Origin: Actinomycetes bacterium
GTDB taxonomy: Bacteria; Actinomycetota; CALGFH01
Direction of reading: 5' to 3'
DNA length: 16,405 nt
Assembly (NCBI GenBank): GCA_030152105.1
Contig: JASLIH010000154.1
Location: 1-16,405, forward strand
Part shown: piece after piece, positions 14,816 to 16,405 of the stretch
How positions within the stretch are numbered: the stretch's first letter is position 1
How the letters are laid out: each line of letters begins with the position of its first letter
Position numbers and translations under genes: made by a program
Notes under the pieces: model-generated
Databases searched by the model: none
What the model was told of the DNA's origin: nothing
What the model saw: only the letters and a program-made list of their open reading frames with translations

Positions 14816-16405
14816 ATGCGGACCTTCACCGACCTGCGGGGCCAGACCCGGCCCCCCACCGACCTCCCGCTCTTCGACGCCCCGGCGACGGTGCGCACCT
14901 TCGACAGCCCCGAGTTCCGCGACGTCACCTTCTACGAGGTCGAAGCCAAGTCCATCCTCAACCGGGTCCCCGCCGCCAGCCGCATGCCGTTCGAGTGGAC
15001 CATCAACGTGTACCGCGGGTGCAGTCATGCCTGTAGTTATTGCTGCTCTGGTGACACGCCGATATTGATGGCGGATGGTCGTACGAAACCGATGGCGGAG
15101 GTGCGCGTTGGAGACAGACTCTACGGCACCGTCAAGAGCGGCCTGTACCAACGTTATGTGACCACACAGGTGCTTGACCACTGGTCGACAACCAAGACCG
15201 CGTATCGGATCACCCTTGACGACGGTACGGAGCTCCTCACCAGTCGGGATCACCAATTTCTAACCGACCGTGGCTGGAAGCATGTCGGCGGACCCGACCA
15301 GGGCGGGCAGCAGTGCCCGTCTCTGAACTTGGGTGACAAGCTATTGGGCACTGGGAAGTTTACGTCGGCCCCGGTGGGCGGACCCGACTACCGGCGCGGC
15401 TATCTCTGCGGGATGATTCGGGGCGACGGGCACCTCGGCTCATACACGTATGCACGTACCGGCCGATCCAATGGGGACGTTCACCGTTTCCGGCTTGCGT
15501 TGACCGACCCTGAGGCCCTTCGAAGAACTCGCAGGTATTTGGCTGAGCTCCAGGTACCGACCGACGAATTCCTCTTCCAGAAGGCCGTTGGCGTCAGAAA
15601 GCAGATCAACGCTATCCGCACCTCGTCATATCGCGGCGTCACTGCCATACAGGAGATCATCGCCTGGCCGCACGCTCCATCAGCTGAATGGTCCAAGGGC
15701 TTCCTGGCCGGCATCTTCGATGCCGAGGGCACCTGCAGGAACAATGGTGGCTTCCGCATCGCAAACACAGATCCATCAATCATCCATCAGATTACATCGG
15801 GTCTGCGGCGGTTCGGCTTCTCCTTACACACTGCTATCGAGACACGGGGTCGGCCCAAGCCGCTTACCTCCGTGTGGCTGCGGGGAGGCCTACGAGAGCG
15901 CCTTCGGTACTTCCACTTGGTTGACCCTGCGATTACTCGGAAGCGGACGATTGCAGGGGTGGCTCTCACACCCCATGCCTCCCGGCGCCTAGTCTCCATC
16001 GAACCGTTGGGGTTCGAGATGCCCCTCTTTGACATGACCACCGGGACTGGTGACTTCATCTCCAATGGGACGGTCAGTCACAACTGCTTTGCTCGTCCCA
16101 GCCACAAGTACCTGAACTTCGACGCCGGGCAGGACTTCGAGCGGCGGATTGTGGTCAAGGTGAACGCGCCCGAGGTGTTGCGGCGGGAGCTGCGGCGCAA
16201 GAGCTGGACCGGGGCGCATGTGGCGATGGGGACCAACACCGATCCGTACCAGCGGTGTGAGGGGCGGTACCGGCTGACACGGGGGGTGCTGGAGGTGCTG
16301 CGGGACTACGCCAACCCGTGCTCGGTGCTGACCAAGTCCCCGCTGCTGCTTCGCGACCTCGACCTGTTCGTCGAGCTGGCCGAGACGGCCGGGTTCTCGG
16401 CCAAC
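14816..16405 (+). CDS. Rv2578c-like radical SAM protein, intein-containing precursor, C-terminus cut by window edge
   Basis: Open without a stop from ATG 14816 to the right edge (530 codons). The host protein is exons 1-75 and 424-530; joined, they give CSHACSYCFARPSHKYL, the CX3CX2C cluster motif of the radical SAM superfamily, closely matching the mycobacterial Rv2578c group. GTNTDPYQRCEGRYRLTRG and VLTKSPLLLRD after the junction also match that group. These proteins bind a 4Fe-4S cluster and cleave S-adenosylmethionine; the substrate of this family is unknown, and a relationship to spore photoproduct lyase-type enzymes is often annotated. About 150 residues lie beyond the window. Extein codons are G/C-ending, apart from those next to the insertion. 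Without splicing the enzyme would be split by 348 residues. Confidence 0.95.
   Translation, partial: MRTFTDLRGQTRPPTDLPLFDAPATVRTFDSPEFRDVTFYEVEAKSILNRVPAASRMPFEWTINVYRGCSHACSYCCSGDTPILMADGRTKPMAEVRVGDRLYGTVKSGLYQRYVTTQVLDHWSTTKTAYRITLDDGTELLTSRDHQFLTDRGWKHVGGPDQGGQQCPSLNLGDKLLGTGKFTSAPVGGPDYRRGYLCGMIRGDGHLGSYTYARTGRSNGDVHRFRLALTDPEALRRTRRYLAELQVPTDEFLFQKAVGVRKQINAIRTSSYRGVTAIQEIIAWPHAPSAEWSKGFLAGIFDAEGTCRNNGGFRIANTDPSIIHQITSGLRRFGFSLHTAIETRGRPKPLTSVWLRGGLRERLRYFHLVDPAITRKRTIAGVALTPHASRRLVSIEPLGFEMPLFDMTTGTGDFISNGTVSHNCFARPSHKYLNFDAGQDFERRIVVKVNAPEVLRRELRRKSWTGAHVAMGTNTDPYQRCEGRYRLTRGVLEVLRDYANPCSVLTKSPLLLRDLDLFVELAETAGFSAN
15041..16084 (+). mobile_element. Class 1 intein with LAGLIDADG homing endonuclease
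   Basis: Precursor residues 76-423 (348 aa) form a full-length bifunctional intein. Block A is CCSGDTPIL beginning with Cys76; block B is TSRDHQFLT with His146; blocks C and E are LCGMIRGDG (197-205) and LAGIFDAEG (297-305), whose acidic residues Asp204 and Glu304 sit at the metal-binding positions; blocks F and G are PLFDMTTGTGDFISNG and VSHN, with penultimate His422, terminal Asn423 and +1 Cys424. All splicing residues are present, so it should excise itself and join the exteins at the third cluster cysteine. Start at Cys76 rather than Cys77 is chosen because only that gives the CxxGDT spacing and restores CX3CX2C. Codons are AT-richer than the host's. Homing activity is likely from intact motifs but unproven. 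Confidence 0.96.

Noticed and set aside
15041..15047. Intein starting at the second of the two adjacent cysteines (Cys77).
   Set aside because: This would leave CX3CX2C followed by an extra cysteine in the joined protein and breaks the usual Cys-x-x-Gly-Asp-Thr spacing; homologues have Cys directly before PheAlaArgPro.
15481..16219. Several short open frames on both strands inside the intein region, which might suggest separate small genes or a broken gene.
   Set aside because: One continuous frame from 14816 covers the whole region without a stop and contains all intein motifs in order.

Overview
This window is very G+C-rich, densely coded DNA from a bacterium that is most likely a member of the Actinomycetota, probably outside the well-studied mycobacterial and streptomycete genera. 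The evidence is the G/C-ending codon use, many GTG starts, promoters placed for leaderless mRNAs, and three actinobacterial protein types: an HRDC-bearing UvrD2-like helicase, an Rv2629-like release-factor-fold protein and an Rv2578c-like radical SAM protein. I cannot name the genus.

Layout. (1) 1-2851, minus strand: hutH then hutU (cut by the left edge), the first two steps of histidine degradation, with a leaderless-type promoter at hutH. (2) 3141-4167: a small zinc-ribbon protein converging by an 11-bp overlap on a CPBP-type membrane protease homologue. (3) 4316-7049: a histidine phosphatase converging on a three-gene minus-strand operon (54-aa acidic repeat protein, phosphoribosyltransferase, Rv2629/baeRF-like protein) that looks like a stress or ribosome-related set. 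(4) 7205-10873, minus strand: a phenylacetate-CoA ligase homologue, a uvrD2-like helicase 9 bp behind it, then a small four-cysteine protein. (5) 11066-12571, plus strand: a leucine/valine-type amino acid dehydrogenase and a small C2HC protein with a 30-bp tandem repeat in its tail. (6) 12642-14684, minus strand: thrS. (7) 14816 to the right edge, plus strand: an Rv2578c-like radical SAM protein interrupted by an intein with a LAGLIDADG homing endonuclease.

The most striking element is that intein (15041-16084, 348 codons). It sits exactly at the third cysteine of the CX3CX2C iron-sulfur motif. Its own Cys1 occupies that ligand position in the unspliced precursor, so splicing might be linked to cluster state. 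The intein and a few extein codons on each side use AT-richer codons than the rest of the gene, as expected for lateral acquisition with co-conversion of the flanks.

Metabolically, the hut genes, the amino acid dehydrogenase and the CoA ligase point to amino acid and possibly aromatic acid catabolism. The rest is housekeeping (thrS, helicase) or small zinc-binding proteins of unknown role. No intergenic stretch exceeds 300 bases. I saw no rRNA, tRNA, CRISPR array or insertion sequence.
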